This document shows positions 61,760 through 64,000 of a stretch of 64,000 nt of DNA, one piece after another. The stretch's first letter is position 1, and every line of letters starts with the position of its first letter. Origin of the DNA: Elysia crispata (taxonomy: Eukaryota; Mollusca; Gastropoda; Plakobranchidae); contig JAWDGP010008078.1 of assembly GCA_033675545.1 (NCBI GenBank), forward strand, positions 83,501 through 147,500, read 5' to 3'. The notes below the pieces were generated by a model. The model worked only from the letters and a program-made list of their open reading frames with translations, ran no database searches and was not told the DNA's origin. Both the position numbers and the translations under genes were made by a program.

Positions 61760-63654
61760 TTAGTTTATGAACTGCAAACAAATTTTGGTTAGTGCTATTT
61801 TTACCATGTTGAGAGATTCTCAATAAATACTTAATGTAACAAAGCTTTTCCAGTGCTCGGAGTGGAAGCTATGGTAGTTTCAAATTTTAAACTATTACTT
61901 AATTTTCAGCATATCTTGTGTTCTTGTCCTCTAATCTTGTACAATTGTGAAAAATTACATAGCAACTTTGTCAGAAATTTTTTCTATTATAAAGGATATT
62001 TAGAAGAGAGTTAATCTGCTAATTACGGAAAGGATATAATTATTATAGATATCAACCGGCTACGTCCTAAGATTTGAATTAATATAAAAAAAGATAAAGA
62101 CACAGAATATTGGTGCAGCTATCTTACTTGATCATCACTTGTAGAGGCATCGCCAGATTTGCCATGTAGTAGGGATAAAGCTTTCTGCTCAGATAAAAAA
62201 GAACGATTTATAAGATCCTTCCTGCAACAATTTTACTTTAAATGGAAATGGAAATATCAAATTATGAAACATAATGAATTTTAATAAAACATCAAAAAAG
62301 GAGAAATATAGAAATAAGATTCTTTAACAAACTTCCAAGTTAATGGCTGATTTGTTATAAGAATGACAGTTAATGGCTGATTTGTTATAAGAATGACAGG
62401 AAAAGATAAATGAAGATAACTCGTCATATTAAATACCTTTCTGAGTCAATTACACTTTGAAATCTTTTGTCTCACACTTATGTTTCCAACGTTAAATTTT
62501 CTATTCATTAACTTTTCTGTGAATAATGTGAATCATTGAAGAATTAACGAGTGTAATTTAGAGGGTGATGTATTGATCTTTGCATATAAAGTTCAATCGC
62601 GGATCACGACCATTTAGATCAGTATGTGCAGCTCACATTAAAACGCCGACAGTACGATACATACCCTGAGTGTTTCCAACTTGCGCTCCAAGTCTGGATC
62701 CAACTGCATCTAGAAGAAAAAGTGAACCTTAATTACATTTCCTTTATCATAAACATTAGCAGTATCACAAAAATTCCCCATTTTGAATAATTTAGACTTT
62801 TCTAGCATCATATCAGATCCATTTTATGTTATTTTTAGTTTAAAAAACAATTCACTTAAAAATACATAAGTTATAACGTTTCTAAAGCTATATAGACAAG
62901 ATCTGTTTTTCTCTATTTCTATATATTGTTTAATCTATCTAACGATCATTTGGTTTACTATCTTGCGCATGTGTATCTATCTATCTATCTGTGTTTTTAG
63001 TCTTCTTCCTTTCTCCTCATTCTGTCTTTGTCGATCTATTTATGTTGCCTTTATTTTCTTGGAGCTATTTTTATCATAACCTTTCAGAACTTCCATACCT
63101 GTCTTTTGCTCAAAATGGTGTCTCCCTGATAAGAAAAAACAAAGATGTTATATTAGCATTGAATCGGGAAAGGTTTTGAGAGAAAAATCTTTCCTAATAT
63201 GAGACTGAGGTTTTATCAATGGCATTAGATGAGCTATATAATGTATCCACGTACCCATAAAATGGATTAAAAAAGTACAAATTAAAATAGTGATTTATCC
63301 TTATGAAGAGGTTTTTCTCAGGTTTTTTCTTGCAGGTTTAATTAAAGAAGAAACACTATGAAAATCTCTTTTGAAAGATGATGAAAGGAAACTTTTAACA
63401 CTACTTTTGTCTAGCAAATATTATAGTAATCAATCTCTAATTTTTACTTGATATATTATATTACATAGACATATGCGTGTATAAACGCATGTATATAATA
63501 TTTTTTTTTTAACTTAACAAAATATCGTGTTATACTCATTTCATACGGTCTTTTTTAGACATTAAAACCTTTGAAATTTTCTTCTTTTTTCTCTTCTACC
63601 TGCACTTCTAGTTTTTCATACGTCTCCCTCTTGCTCTCTTCCTCTCTCTCTTTT

Positions 63655-63724
<70 letters not shown>

Positions 63725-63979
63725 TATTATTGTAACTTTTTTTCTTTATCTTCTTCTTCCTTTTCTTTTTGTTCATCTCCTCCTTTTTATTTGTCTGCTT
63801 TCTCTTCCTTTCTCGTCCATTCCTTTCTTCTTATAGTAGTTCGCGTTTTACACCCTTTTCATAACCAATATTTTTGGGGGGTTTGGCTTGCTCTGGGTTC
63901 TATGTCTACTTACCCTAGATTGACCTAGAGCTGCCTCCGCTGCTACTACAGTAGCAAGTATGAGTAGTAACAACTTCAT
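61760..63979 (-). CDS. Small secreted peptide precursor encoded by micro-exons (unit 3)
   Basis: Family not recognised. Exon 1, 63979-63914, encodes a clear signal peptide (MKLLLLILATVVAAEAALG, then QSR) and ends at a GTAAGT donor in phase 0. Then come 63125-63099 (27 bases, GDTILSKRQ, with a Lys-Arg processing site before Gln), 62709-62665 (45 bases, MQLDPDLERKLETLR, an amphipathic helix), 62184-62128 (57 bases, starts KALSLLHGKSGD) and 61771-61760 (Phe-Ile-Asn, stop TAA). The product is 68 residues, has no cysteine and is probably exported and trimmed at Lys-Arg. Every internal exon is a multiple of three and phase 0, so any can be skipped or repeated without a frameshift. It could be a neuropeptide-like, antimicrobial or other secreted factor; nothing in the sequence decides. 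Confidence 0.6.
62339..62398. repeat. 30-bp tandem duplication inside unit 3
   Basis: Two identical copies of a 30-base block beginning GTTAATGGCTGATTTG or its rotation, in the intron between the 45- and 57-base exons. The other two units lack it, so it is younger than the unit duplication. Confidence 0.85.
63655..63722. repeat. (CT)n microsatellite
   Basis: More than 30 CT units in the first intron of the micro-exon gene, 190 bases after the signal-peptide exon (in gene direction). Flanking sequence is also pyrimidine-rich. Confidence 0.95.
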
Positions 63980-64000
63980 CTTAAACGCTTAGAGATTTCC

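Larger units (their letters stand above)
54600..63200. repeat. Tandem segmental duplication, three diverged units
   Basis: The same order of landmarks recurs. Words such as TTTACATTGAA near 55930, 57810 and 61375, TGTAGTTCTATCTGAC (or a variant) near 55963, 57842 and 61403, AGAGACATCGCCAGATTTG-type near 56545, 58590 and 62145, and CCAACTGCATCTAG near 57080, 59112 and 62700 define units of about 55.5-57.47, 57.47-59.95 and 60.0-63.2 kb. The block 54.65-55.5 kb matches 60.05-61.0 kb but is absent before the middle unit, so the copies arose in at least two steps. Intron sequence is diverged but alignable by eye. Confidence 0.8.

Noticed and set aside
63555-63928. Arg-Glu and Ser-Leu repeat proteins on either strand
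   Set aside because: They come from the (CT)n microsatellite; only the short signal exon at its edge is credible.

Overview
This window is animal nuclear DNA, most likely from a mollusc and probably a gastropod. It is AT-rich, with long introns, GT-AG splicing, many microsatellites, CTAGATCT-rich tracts and the short motif TTATCTCCC(C)TT that I associate from memory with molluscan repeats. The genus cannot be fixed from the sequence alone.

Layout: (1) 222-13947, plus strand, is cytoplasmic aspartyl-tRNA synthetase (DARS1), 15 exons that join in frame to 525 residues. (2) 13948-17400 is the gap where the 3' ends of DARS1 and ORC2 converge. (3) 51637 down to 17401, minus strand, is origin recognition complex subunit 2 (ORC2), 14 exons that join in frame to 604 residues, stretched over 34 kb because its introns hold other things. 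Intron 6 contains a complete C2H2 zinc-finger gene on the opposite strand (27286-34773, nine coding exons, 14 fingers). Intron 5 contains two MITEs with terminal inverted repeats and TA duplications. Intron 4 contains a 5'-truncated CR1/L2-type LINE, a decayed multi-exon gene of a dispersed family, a palindromic element, a promoter-like cluster of NRF1-type sites, and unexplained exon-like segments. (4) 51.6-54.6 kb lies upstream of ORC2 and holds mostly simple repeats. (5) 54.6-64.0 kb is a tandem segmental duplication on the minus strand. It carries a signal-peptide exon and three diverged copies of a set of tiny symmetric exons (27, 45 and 57 bases, all phase 0), each set followed by a short terminal exon.

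The two housekeeping genes (protein synthesis and replication initiation) and the nested zinc-finger protein are unlinked in function as far as the sequence shows. The most unusual content is the 56.2-64.0 kb micro-exon array. It predicts a small cysteine-free secreted peptide with a Lys-Arg processing site, plus the means to make several versions from repeated exons. I do not recognise its family.

Exon coordinates were set by hand from splice signals, reading-frame continuity and, for DARS1 and ORC2, remembered homologues. No alignment or transcript evidence was available.
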